Shown: positions 33,308-41,607 of the stretch, one piece after another | How the letters are laid out: every line of letters begins with the position of its first letter | How positions within the stretch are numbered: the stretch's first letter is position 1 | NCBI RefSeq assembly: GCF_008086205.1 | Contig: NZ_VSKK01000004.1 | Location: 1-64,000, forward strand | Source of the DNA: Bizionia myxarmorum | GTDB taxonomy: Bacteria; Bacteroidota; Bacteroidia; Flavobacteriales; Flavobacteriaceae | Direction of reading: 5' to 3' | Length of the DNA stretch: 64,000 nucleotides | Made by a program: the position numbers and the translations under genes | The notes under the pieces: generated by a model | Database searches by the model: none | What the model was told of the DNA's origin: nothing | Seen by the model: the letters and a program-made list of their open reading frames with translations, nothing else

Positions 33308-33679
33308 TTAATAGTTTGTTTCAATTACCGTTATTTTTGCGTCACCCCAAAGGCTTTCAATATCATAATACTCACGAATATGTTTTTGAAAAACATGAAC
33401 AACAACGTTCACGTAATCCATTAATACCCATTCGGCATTTTCAGAACCTTCAATATGCCAAGGCTTATCTTTAAGTTCTTTACTTACTTTTTTCTGGATG
33501 GAGTTTACAATGGCGTTAACTTGCGTATTTGAAGTACCTTCGCATATAATAAAGTAATCGCAAACCGTGTTTTCAATTTCGCGTAAATCTAAAATATTTA
33601 TCTCTTTTCCTTTTACGTCCTCAATTCCGCTTAAAATAGTAGCTATCAATTGGTCTGCATTGATTTGTTTTTTTGCCAT
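33308..33679 (-). CDS. rsfS: Ribosome silencing factor RsfS
   Basis: The 123-residue protein matches the RsfS/Iojap family: IEDVKGKEINILDLREIENTVCDYFIICEGTS and PWHIEGSENAEWVLMDYVNVVVHVF with a C-terminal helix. It binds ribosomal protein L14 (bL14/uL14) on the large subunit and blocks subunit joining when nutrients are scarce. It is the first gene of the rsfS-ftsH pair, with birA divergent. Confidence 0.95.
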   Translation of the reverse strand: MAKKQINADQLIATILSGIEDVKGKEINILDLREIENTVCDYFIICEGTSNTQVNAIVNSIQKKVSKELKDKPWHIEGSENAEWVLMDYVNVVVHVFQKHIREYYDIESLWGDAKITVIETNY

Positions 33680-33698
33680 TCAATTAATTTAATTTGTG

Positions 33699-33706
33699 CA
33701 AAGTTA
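33699..33706 (-). promoter_or_regulatory. Bacteroidota -7 box TAACTTTG before rsfS
   Basis: TAACTTTG on the minus strand matches TAnnTTTG exactly and lies 19 bases before the rsfS ATG. Confidence 0.5.
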
Positions 33707-33775
33707 TTATTTTTTTAGTTCTTTATACCGTAAAAAAATCATAAGATTTTTCGTCTCTATTCAATAATTTACAGA

Positions 33776-34507
33776 ATGCATATAATCAAACTTGATGCCA
33801 CCGATTCTACCAACTCTTATTTAAGAGCATTAAGCATAAAGGCACCCTTGGAAGATTACACCGTCGTCACTGCGAAACAGCAAACTAGCGGCCGTGGACA
33901 ACGTGGTACAACATGGGAATCTGACAGTGGCAAGAACCTGATGTTTAGTGTATTCAAAGACGTTTCGTTTATTAAATTTCGCGATAACTTCTATATTAGT
34001 TTGGTAACCTCTCTTGCTATCATCAAAACATTACAATATTTTTTAATTCCCAAATTACGCATTAAATGGCCTAACGACATTTTGTCAGAGGACAAGAAAA
34101 TATGCGGGATTCTTATTGAAAATATTATTAAACAAAACACATTTGGTGGTACTATTATAGGTATTGGGTTAAATGTGAACCAAATGCAATTTCAAAATCT
34201 TCCAAATGCATCGTCTTTAAGACTAATTGCAGGCATGCCTTTTAATACAGATGAAGTTTTACAAAGCGTTGTTACTAATTTAGAATTCTATTTTAATGAA
34301 TTAAAAAACAATCAGCATATTGCTTTAAAGGAACTTTACGAAAGTTATCTTTTCAGAAAAGACAAACCTTCTACTTTTAGAGATCAGGAAAATTCATTAT
34401 TTACCGGATATATTAAAGGCATAAGCAATTCAGGCAATTTACGTGTTTTATTAGAGGACGAAATTATTGCCGAATACGAATTAAAAGAAATTGCGTTGCT
34501 GTATTAA
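33776..34507 (+). CDS. birA: Biotin--[acetyl-CoA-carboxylase] ligase
   Basis: The 243-residue protein is the catalytic-only form of BirA, without an N-terminal HTH. DATDSTNSYL, the biotinyl-AMP loop GRGQRG (39-44) and KWPNDIL are intact, and a small C-terminal SH3-like domain follows (GYIKGISNSGNLRVLLEDE). It joins biotin to the carrier protein of acetyl-CoA carboxylase. Lack of the HTH means that it cannot repress transcription as in E. coli. Its end overlaps the converging SRPBCC gene by four bases. Confidence 0.94.
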   Translation: MHIIKLDATDSTNSYLRALSIKAPLEDYTVVTAKQQTSGRGQRGTTWESDSGKNLMFSVFKDVSFIKFRDNFYISLVTSLAIIKTLQYFLIPKLRIKWPNDILSEDKKICGILIENIIKQNTFGGTIIGIGLNVNQMQFQNLPNASSLRLIAGMPFNTDEVLQSVVTNLEFYFNELKNNQHIALKELYESYLFRKDKPSTFRDQENSLFTGYIKGISNSGNLRVLLEDEIIAEYELKEIALLY

Positions 34508-34899
34508 ACCGCTTTAGGCATGTTGGTTGCCAAGGTTTCGATAAATTTTGAAATAGGACCTTTAATCATCATAGCCATCATTGGATTAAAATCGCCACTA
34601 AATTGCAGTTGTACTTCACTGGTGTTGGCATCTATTTCTATAATATTTCCGATTAAAGAAAAATCCAACTTTCCACCAGCTGCACCTAATACAATTTGAC
34701 TATTTGGTGTCATTTCTTTTTTCTTCAAAACTATTTCAGGCATCCCTTTTAAAGCGAAAAGGAATTTATCCTCGCCTAACACTTCAAATTTACTGATATT
34801 TTCAGGCATTAATTTTTCGAAGTTTTTAATATCCGACAAGAAATTAAATACAGCTTCTGACGATTTATTTATAGTAGTTTTCGGTGATTCTAAATTCAT
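34504..34899 (-). CDS. SRPBCC-fold protein
   Basis: The 131-residue protein has the START-like pattern: SPKTTINKSSEAVFNFLSDIKNFEKLMPENISKFEVL at the start and a long C-terminal helix (MMAMMIKGPISKFIETLATN). Such folds bind lipids or other hydrophobic ligands; no ligand is indicated. In Flavobacteria it is commonly found beside pyrE, as here, with a 30-base gap. A housekeeping role is likely but not known. Confidence 0.82.
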   Translation of the reverse strand: MNLESPKTTINKSSEAVFNFLSDIKNFEKLMPENISKFEVLGEDKFLFALKGMPEIVLKKKEMTPNSQIVLGAAGGKLDFSLIGNIIEIDANTSEVQLQFSGDFNPMMAMMIKGPISKFIETLATNMPKAV

Positions 34900-34929
34900 A
34901 ATAATGGGTATAAAATTTAATAAATAATA

Positions 34930-35574
34930 TTAATTAGCATTCCATTCAGAAGGATTTGCATTCCAAGTTGCTAAAATATCTTGTTCTTTTGTTGAAATAT
35001 AATTGGAGTGGTACGCTTCTTCTAAAAGTGCATTATAATCACTTAAGGTTATTAAATGAACATTTTCTTTTTCAAAATTGGCTTTTGAAACATCAAATCC
35101 ATAGGTAAAAATAGCAATCATTCCTTTAACATTAGCATGATTTTCTCTTAAAGCGCGCACCGCATTTAAGCTACTTTGACCCGTGCTAATTAAATCTTCA
35201 ACTACCACCACATTTTGTCCTGGTTCCAAATGACCTTCAATTTGATTTTGGCGACCGTGACTTTTTGCTTCTGGTCTTACATAAACAAAAGGCAAACCAA
35301 GATACTCGGCTACCAACATACCTATACCAATGGCTCCCGTTGCAACACCTGCAATGACGTCTGGCTTACCATATTCTTTTTCAATTTGTTTGGCCATAGT
35401 TTCGCGAATGTAATTTCTAATCGGTGGGTAAGAAAGTACAATTCTATTGTCGCAATAAATTGGCGACTTCCATCCCGAGGCCCAAGTAAAGGGATCATTT
35501 GGCTGTAATTTTATGGCGTTTACCTGAAGTAAAACTTCGGCAGTTTTTCTGGCTGTGTGTTCGTTAAAAATCAT
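34930..35574 (-). CDS. pyrE: Orotate phosphoribosyltransferase
   Basis: The 214-residue enzyme forms OMP from orotate and PRPP in pyrimidine synthesis. The PRPP-binding motif VVVVEDLISTGQSS is intact, together with GVATGAIGIG and VRPEAKSHGRQ in the flexible catalytic loop. A -7 box lies only five bases before the start codon, so the message could be leaderless or nearly so. The SRPBCC gene follows. Confidence 0.96.
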   Translation of the reverse strand: MIFNEHTARKTAEVLLQVNAIKLQPNDPFTWASGWKSPIYCDNRIVLSYPPIRNYIRETMAKQIEKEYGKPDVIAGVATGAIGIGMLVAEYLGLPFVYVRPEAKSHGRQNQIEGHLEPGQNVVVVEDLISTGQSSLNAVRALRENHANVKGMIAIFTYGFDVSKANFEKENVHLITLSDYNALLEEAYHSNYISTKEQDILATWNANPSEWNAN

Positions 35575-35579
35575 AGCTT

Positions 35580-35587
35580 CAAAATTA
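35580..35587 (-). promoter_or_regulatory. Bacteroidota -7 box TAATTTTG directly before pyrE
   Basis: TAATTTTG on the minus strand matches the consensus exactly. It ends five bases from the pyrE ATG, which would put the transcription start at or next to the start codon. Confidence 0.45.
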
Positions 35588-35702
35588 CAAATTTTTACCT
35601 AATCTACATTTTTAAAAATGGTTTTAAAATTAATTTTTTAATTGTATGGCTATGATCTTTTTTTTAATATTTTTACCAAACCTAATTGCAATAACAGACC
35701 GT

Positions 35703-36284
35703 ATGTATAAAGTATTTGTTAATGATAAACCAATTATCTTAACAACAGAGGTTGAAAAAGAAGCATCTTTTAAAAACTACTTATTAAAATCTGTTTCCAT
35801 AGCGAAAGTCATTAAAGAACTTAACAAAAAATCTGTTAAGGAAGTTCACCTTATACATGCCAAAGAAGAAAAACTTCTGAAAAAATTCCTAAAGAAACTA
35901 CCCAATGTGGTTGCAGGTGGTGGCAAGGTTTTTAATGATAAAGGCGAAATATTATTTATTTACAGAAATGATAAATGGGATTTACCCAAAGGGAAAACCG
36001 AAAAAAAAGAAAGCATTGAAACTACAGCCATTCGTGAAGTAGAAGAAGAAACGGGGATTTCAGGCTTAAAAATTGTGAAACCATTAGAAACCACATACCA
36101 CATTTTCAAGCGCAACGGAAAATATAAAATAAAAATAACCTATTGGTTTGAAATGACATCCTCTTACTCCGGTCCTCTAGAGCCCCAAGAAGATGAAGGC
36201 ATTACCAAAGTTGCTTGGCTAAACCCACAGGAGGCTGAAAAAGCTTTAGAAAATAGTTACGCTAATATTAAGTTACTATTTTAA
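35703..36284 (+). CDS. Nudix hydrolase with N-terminal extension domain
   Basis: ATG 35703 (MYKVFVNDKPIIL) is preferred over the upstream ATG 35646, which would add 19 hydrophobic residues not seen in the family. The protein has 193 residues: an N-terminal alpha/beta part (1-65) and a Nudix domain (about 66-190). The Nudix box is present, with AIREVEEETGI as its second half and Gly at its start. The N-terminal part recalls that of other Bacteroidota Nudix proteins. The substrate (a nucleoside diphosphate compound) is not known. The stop overlaps the converging amidohydrolase gene by four bases. Confidence 0.9.
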   Translation: MYKVFVNDKPIILTTEVEKEASFKNYLLKSVSIAKVIKELNKKSVKEVHLIHAKEEKLLKKFLKKLPNVVAGGGKVFNDKGEILFIYRNDKWDLPKGKTEKKESIETTAIREVEEETGISGLKIVKPLETTYHIFKRNGKYKIKITYWFEMTSSYSGPLEPQEDEGITKVAWLNPQEAEKALENSYANIKLLF

Positions 36285-36958
36285 ATCATAGTCTTCAAAA
36301 CGGTTAAAAAAGCTGTTTTTAGATAATTTGGCATAGCATTATTTTTAGAAAACTTCTGATTTATTTCAATTTCAATACCCAAATAATTGGCAGGAAACTG
36401 TTTTCGCAAATAGCTTGTAAAACCATCGGCTTTACCTAGATACGGCTGATTAAACCGAATTTTATAGATCTCACTGCTTAAAATTTCAGATTTTAAACTC
36501 TTACAAAATTGTTTTTCCTGAAGAACGCGAGGATCAAAGAGTAAACCGATATCTACTGAACGTTCCTCTTGATTCCAGATTGGCGTGAAACTATGAATGG
36601 ATAGATGCAACACGGTTTCTCCTTGTTTAATAAGATTAGAAATTTCACATTCTACGGCCTCCCGATACGGTTTATAAAATTGTTGAAGAACGTTATCCTT
36701 TTCCGCTTTTGTAAAGCTTTTTGTAAATTCAGAAAATAGATTTTTATGATGTAATGACCGATTCAATTCCACTAACAACCGACTTACCGTGCTAAATTTA
36801 GAAAAATCGGCGAGCGGTTTTAAAGCCTGAAACAAATCCAAAGCACCTAAATCATAACCGCGATGGGAATTTAAAATGGCATTCTTATTTTCAAATAGGG
36901 ATTGAAATTCTTTCGGAATATCATTTCCTCCATGTTCGCAGGTTAAAACAAGTTTCAA
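36281..36958 (-). CDS. N-formylglutamate amidohydrolase-like hydrolase
   Basis: The 225-residue protein belongs to the FGase family, zinc-dependent amidohydrolases related to HutG of histidine breakdown. CEHGGNDIP near the start, SHRGYDLGALDLF and HLSIHSFTP are the conserved blocks, and the His and Glu residues there should bind the metal. No histidine utilisation genes are nearby. Instead its start overlaps the GCS2-like ligase gene by four bases, so it is translationally coupled to a ligase. It may hydrolyse or trim the amide product of the operon, or act on a related N-acyl glutamate. Confidence 0.86.
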   Translation of the reverse strand: MKLVLTCEHGGNDIPKEFQSLFENKNAILNSHRGYDLGALDLFQALKPLADFSKFSTVSRLLVELNRSLHHKNLFSEFTKSFTKAEKDNVLQQFYKPYREAVECEISNLIKQGETVLHLSIHSFTPIWNQEERSVDIGLLFDPRVLQEKQFCKSLKSEILSSEIYKIRFNQPYLGKADGFTSYLRKQFPANYLGIEIEINQKFSKNNAMPNYLKTAFLTVLKTMI

Positions 36959-38181
36959 GGTTGAAAAAGTTCGTTTTTATTAAGGCAATCCGCTAATTCC
37001 AAATATACTTTTCTAATATTTTGTTCTGAATAATCATTTGCAACCGCTTTCAAAATACGGGTTGACAAGGTGCCTTCATTTAAAATAATAGAAATAGCTG
37101 CATGATGAGACGAATCTATATGCTCTTTTACCAAATTAAAAAGATGGTGCCACAAGACTTGAACGGTCACGCTTTCTTCGACTTGAAAAAGTTTTAAATA
37201 CTCTAAATTAGAAATCGTATAATTTTCACCTTCTTTAATAATAGGATTTAAAATGGCAAATAAATCTTCTTTCGTCCATTGTTTTTGGTCGTGTAAAAGT
37301 GCTAATTTCTTATTCACCAAAAGTTTTAAAACTTCAATAATAAGTACACAAACAGCCATATCTGCTTTTGGACATTCCTGAATATCCACCAATCGAATTT
37401 CAATTGCATTTCTATCAAAACGTGCAATTGCGCCACGTGAATTTAAGAAATGATGATCTAAAATATTATTGGTATCATGTGGTTTTATGGCAAGATTAAT
37501 GGGCTCGAAAACCGTTGCATAATAATCCACTTTAGAGAAAACACGTTCTGGAATTACCAATCCTGTTAATTCTGGAATTTCCTTTTGATTGGTTTTGTAA
37601 TATTCTAATCGCGAGTCCTTAATTCCGGTGTTTTCACCTTCTAAAATAGGGGAACTTGCGCATAATCCCGGAATGAGCGGTAAAATGATTCGAATGGCAG
37701 CGTGTAGCTTTTCAAACTCTTTATCATCAAAAAACGGCAAATTAATATGGGTACTTTGCACATTACTCCAGCCGTGACCTTTACAATTAAAAATACGATT
37801 ATAAAGTTCATAAACTTCACTATAACTATGTTTCCATAGTTCGGTATCTGTTAGCGGATTTAATAAAGGATGCGCTGCTGTTGGTAATAAATGCGCGTCC
37901 ATTCCTTTTAAAAGCTTATTAATTTCTAAAACGTTTTTATGAAATAACTCGGACAATCCATTTAAATTGGTTGTAGGGCCATTGGTTTTTAATTCTAAAA
38001 CATGAGCCACTAATTCATTACTCCAAGCAATGTCGCCATTTTCAAGATCAGAAGTCAACTCACCTGCTTTTTTGGTTAGTAATTTATCAACAATAGCGGC
38101 TGGTTTAAAGCTATTAAAAACGAGCATATACTCCAATTCAATGCCATAAACTTCAAACAAATGATATCTTTTTGAACTCAT
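36955..38181 (-). CDS. GCS2-type carboxylate-amine ligase
   Basis: The 408-residue protein has the glutamate-cysteine ligase GCS2 fold: FEVYGIELEYMLV near the start with acidic metal ligands, GHGWSNVQSTHINLPF, LCASSPILEG and DRNAIEIRLVDIQECPKADMAV. GCS2 enzymes form an amide between a glutamate carboxylate and an amine using ATP. The classical product is gamma-glutamylcysteine, but the true glutathione gene gshB is absent, and the neighbours are a RimK-type ligase and an amidohydrolase. The product is therefore probably a different gamma-glutamyl or amide compound. It lies two bases after the ATP-grasp gene. Confidence 0.87.
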   Translation of the reverse strand: MSSKRYHLFEVYGIELEYMLVFNSFKPAAIVDKLLTKKAGELTSDLENGDIAWSNELVAHVLELKTNGPTTNLNGLSELFHKNVLEINKLLKGMDAHLLPTAAHPLLNPLTDTELWKHSYSEVYELYNRIFNCKGHGWSNVQSTHINLPFFDDKEFEKLHAAIRIILPLIPGLCASSPILEGENTGIKDSRLEYYKTNQKEIPELTGLVIPERVFSKVDYYATVFEPINLAIKPHDTNNILDHHFLNSRGAIARFDRNAIEIRLVDIQECPKADMAVCVLIIEVLKLLVNKKLALLHDQKQWTKEDLFAILNPIIKEGENYTISNLEYLKLFQVEESVTVQVLWHHLFNLVKEHIDSSHHAAISIILNEGTLSTRILKAVANDYSEQNIRKVYLELADCLNKNELFQP

Positions 38182-38183
38182 AA

Positions 38184-39629
38184 TTAATCCAATCTGTTTT
38201 TAAGAGCCGTTAAAATATCTATATAAACACCATCACCATAAAAGGCATCTTCTACGCCAAAATCAATATTAGGGTTATCATTAATTTCTATTACCATGGG
38301 TTTTCCATCCACCACTTTAATATCAATGCCATAAAGACCTTTTCCCATTAGTTTAGCCGATTTCAAAGCCATATCTATTATTTTTTGTGGCACATCTTCA
38401 ATTGGTAAACAATCGGCATTACCTAATTGATCATCTTTAGTATCCGCACTCCAATTATAAATTTGCCAATGGTCTGGCGCCATATAATATTTACAGGCAA
38501 AAAACACCTTATCGTCAATAATTCCAATGCGCCAATCATAATCTGACGGGCAAAATTCTTGAGCAATAATCAAATCAGATTCTTTAAGCATACTGGTTAC
38601 TAAAGCATGATACTCTTCTTCTGTTTTTGCTTTTTTCACACCAAAAGAAAAAGTGGAATCAGGCGCTTTTAACACGCAGGGCAACCCTACTTGACTAATT
38701 ACATCGTTTCGATTATCCTTATGTACAATAATGGTTTTTGGGGTAGCAATGTTGGCATTATTCAAGGCTTCTGCCATATAAACCTTATTACAGCATTTTA
38801 AAATGGCATCTGGATAATCCACAATGGCAATCCCATCTTGCTGTGCTTTTCTAGCAAATGCATAGGCTTCATTATTAACTTCCGTGCTTTGACGGATTAA
38901 CAGCGCATCAAAAGAGGACAAACGCGATAAGTCTTTTGGCTCGATAATTTCCGCATAAATATTCATTTTTTCGGCCACATCTATAAAACGCTTTAATGCT
39001 TTTGGGTTACTTGGCGGCGCGGGATCATTAGGATTGACCAAAATGGCTAAATCGAAATCCGATTTGGTTAATTTCGGCGTATCATAGCGTTTTTTAGCAA
39101 AATATTGATTGGCAAACTCATGAACACTCGGCATATGTTCTTCCGGAATTTCCGACTCCGAAATAGCTCGAATACTCTGAACATGCCATTTATTACTATG
39201 ATTAAATTTTACACGTAGAAATGGCACTTGGAAATGTTTATAAAACATGGAACTTAATTCCTTATACTTATGCGCCACATTTTGACCAAAATAGATACTT
39301 AACGTAAAGTCTTGTGACTTGATGTTTTTTAAACTTGTCTGAATCACGTCATCAAACTCGTCGGACACAATCCGCACCAATTTCAGCGCTTTTAAATCTA
39401 CAATATTCTTAACCGTTGGAATGGCTAAATGGCCTCTTGCTTCAGCTAAAAGTGACACATAATACCCTTTAGATTGGTATGAATAATCTTTACATAAATT
39501 AAAGATTCTAGCTTTTTTTAAAAGAGAAAATTTTGGATTGGTTAGGTAATCTTGTGATGAAATAACAGTTATGTTCTCAATAGAGAAATTCCATTTTTCA
39601 GGTTGATTAACAACAATATACTTGTTCAT
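38184..39629 (-). CDS. RimK-type ATP-grasp ligase with N-terminal RLAN domain
   Basis: The 481-residue protein has an N-terminal domain (about 1-190) of the RLAN type that precedes RimK-like ATP-grasps, and a C-terminal ATP-grasp domain (about 195-480). The latter shows LPCVLKAPDSTFSFGVKK, LIIAQEFCPSDYDWRIGIID, GLYGIDIKVVDG and VIEINDNPNIDFGVED, with the magnesium-binding Glu and Asn residues near the end. RimK-like enzymes add amino acids such as glutamate to a carboxylate with ATP. It is the first gene of a tight three-gene operon with its own -7 box. Confidence 0.87.
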   Translation of the reverse strand: MNKYIVVNQPEKWNFSIENITVISSQDYLTNPKFSLLKKARIFNLCKDYSYQSKGYYVSLLAEARGHLAIPTVKNIVDLKALKLVRIVSDEFDDVIQTSLKNIKSQDFTLSIYFGQNVAHKYKELSSMFYKHFQVPFLRVKFNHSNKWHVQSIRAISESEIPEEHMPSVHEFANQYFAKKRYDTPKLTKSDFDLAILVNPNDPAPPSNPKALKRFIDVAEKMNIYAEIIEPKDLSRLSSFDALLIRQSTEVNNEAYAFARKAQQDGIAIVDYPDAILKCCNKVYMAEALNNANIATPKTIIVHKDNRNDVISQVGLPCVLKAPDSTFSFGVKKAKTEEEYHALVTSMLKESDLIIAQEFCPSDYDWRIGIIDDKVFFACKYYMAPDHWQIYNWSADTKDDQLGNADCLPIEDVPQKIIDMALKSAKLMGKGLYGIDIKVVDGKPMVIEINDNPNIDFGVEDAFYGDGVYIDILTALKNRLD

Positions 39630-39660
39630 TAAAGGCGTAAAACGCGATATAGATTTGATT

Positions 39661-39668
39661 CAAAATTA
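39661..39668 (-). promoter_or_regulatory. Bacteroidota -7 box TAATTTTG before the ATP-grasp operon
   Basis: TAATTTTG on the minus strand matches TAnnTTTG exactly and lies 31 bases before the first gene of the ligase operon. Confidence 0.5.
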
Positions 39669-39773
39669 GGTTATTTTTAAACACATTTTACATGATATAA
39701 AAAATAATTTTTGATAGACTAAAACATCGCTAACAATCTACATTTCAAACCGCCATACCTTTATAAAATTTAA

Positions 39774-41510
39774 TTATTTCACGCGATAAACGGGATATTG
39801 TTTATAAGCCGCCTCTGAATTCGGAGACCTTTCGTAGAGCCAATTTAATTGCATATACCAATTATTGGCAAATTCAAGTTCAGATTGTTTTTTGGATTGA
39901 AATTCCAATTTTAATTCTGCATTATTATCCAATAAATCTTTAGAGGTATCTTCAAAAACATAAGGTGAAAACCCTTCTTTTCTTTGTAAAATAGTATCGA
40001 AAAAATTCCAGTTAAAAAAAGAATCTGGGCCTTGCGGCTCCAAGGTTTCTAAAATATAACGCATACCATTTTGCTTTGTAGCAATGAGATAGTCGCCTTT
40101 TCTAAAAGCAACCGATTCTTGTGACGTTAAAACGGTAGTTTGATAATGCTGATAATGACCTTCATACGGACTTTTACGGGTCTCAAAATCCGCAATTTTA
40201 TAGGATTCTACGGAGATAATAGTGTCATTTTTGAATCGCGACATTTCAATCCCGTTTCGCTTTAATAAATCAATAATTTTGTGCCAACCTTGGGGAATTA
40301 CATAGGCTTTTGGAACAGAAACCTCTACAGTCGGTTTAAAGTAATTTTGATATGTAACAGGTTTCTCAAAAGGTTTATTTCTATTATATTTTAAGCGCTG
40401 TTTTCCTGTTACAGCACTAGTTATCATTTCCCCTTCAAAACCTTTGAAGTTTAAAGTCGTAAATTTTGTGGTATCTACTTCCCAATCTAAAACATAGGTT
40501 TTTTGATTTTTAAATTTTTCAAACGCTGCTTTTCGTAGTTCAGAAATCTGTTTTCCTTCTTTTTCAATAATAGCAAGCATACTTCGCATTAATTCATAAG
40601 TTCCTTTCACTCTGGGCTTATAAGGTTTTAGCATGTGTGTTTCCACCATCATTCCAAACACATTCCAGAGCGCGGTATAACCTGTTGAATATCGTGGATA
40701 ATCCATAAATTGGCTAAAACCAATTTCAGGAACTTCATTGAAAACATTGACATAAGGTGTAATATCCCAGTCTTTTTGTTGTAAATCGGCTTCTAAAGCG
40801 GGCATCATTTTGTTTTGCAAAAAATTACCTAATGCGCCACCTAATTTATTGTGCTGGGTAAATAAATGCGTCAACGTATATTGGTAATCTGCGCCATTAC
40901 TAACATGATTATCAATAAAAATATCGGGTTTTACTAAATGAAATATCTGTGCAAAGGTTTTGGCATTTTCGGTATCGTTTTTTATAAAATCGCGGTTCAA
41001 ATCATAATTCTGGGCATTACCTCTAAATCCATAAGCTTTTGGACCATCTTGATTGGCACGTGAACTTGTATTCCTATTTAAACTACCACCTACATTATAA
41101 ATGGGTATCGTTACTAATACGGTATTTTTTGGTGTTGCAATTTTCCCTTGGGCCATATCGCGGTATAACATCATGGAAGCATCAATACCATCACTTTCCC
41201 CAGGATGAATGCCATTTATAATTAATAAAATACGCTTTTTTTTCCGTATAGTTTCAAAATTAAATTCGGATTCTGAATTAAATGTTACCATATGCAAAGG
41301 CTCACCAGAATCCGTTTTGCCAATGGCCTTAATCTGAATTTGCGGATATACCTTCGCTAAACCTGTATAAAACTGAATGGTTTCTGAATAAGTTGCTGTT
41401 TCTATCCCCTTACTGGTTTCAAAAACAGTTATAAAATCAGTTTTCTTGTTTTGAGCTTGTAAAAAATTGAAGGCTAAACAAATAGTTAGCAGGAGACCAA
41501 ATCGAATCAT
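39774..41510 (-). CDS. Exported M14 family zinc carboxypeptidase
   Basis: The 578-residue protein has a signal peptide (about 1-20) and an M14 domain. Zinc ligands are His102 and Glu105 in NGIHPGESDG and His202 in DNHVSNGADYQ; NYDLNRDF (168-175) carries the substrate-binding Asn-Arg. VETHML further on fits the catalytic region of the long Bacteroidota M14 subfamily. The C-terminal 200 residues are of unknown fold. It should remove amino acids from the C-terminus of peptides in the periplasm or outside. It lies upstream of the ATP-grasp operon on the same strand, 144 bases apart. Confidence 0.88.
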   Translation of the reverse strand: MIRFGLLLTICLAFNFLQAQNKKTDFITVFETSKGIETATYSETIQFYTGLAKVYPQIQIKAIGKTDSGEPLHMVTFNSESEFNFETIRKKKRILLIINGIHPGESDGIDASMMLYRDMAQGKIATPKNTVLVTIPIYNVGGSLNRNTSSRANQDGPKAYGFRGNAQNYDLNRDFIKNDTENAKTFAQIFHLVKPDIFIDNHVSNGADYQYTLTHLFTQHNKLGGALGNFLQNKMMPALEADLQQKDWDITPYVNVFNEVPEIGFSQFMDYPRYSTGYTALWNVFGMMVETHMLKPYKPRVKGTYELMRSMLAIIEKEGKQISELRKAAFEKFKNQKTYVLDWEVDTTKFTTLNFKGFEGEMITSAVTGKQRLKYNRNKPFEKPVTYQNYFKPTVEVSVPKAYVIPQGWHKIIDLLKRNGIEMSRFKNDTIISVESYKIADFETRKSPYEGHYQHYQTTVLTSQESVAFRKGDYLIATKQNGMRYILETLEPQGPDSFFNWNFFDTILQRKEGFSPYVFEDTSKDLLDNNAELKLEFQSKKQSELEFANNWYMQLNWLYERSPNSEAAYKQYPVYRVK

Positions 41511-41558
41511 AATTAGATATTTATAGGGTAAAACTAATCAATTTATCAGAATTTAAGC

Positions 41559-41588
41559 TTGTTGCCGCTCATAATAACTGTACTTTTG
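41559..41588 (+). promoter_or_regulatory. Promoter of the SulP gene (-33 TTG, -7 TACTTTTG)
   Basis: TTG at 41559-41561 and TACTTTTG at 41581-41588 are parted by 19 bases, a full match to the Bacteroidota consensus layout. The ATG lies 19 bases after the -7 box. Confidence 0.65.
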
Positions 41589-41607
41589 CAGCCTTAAAAA
41601 AAGTAAA

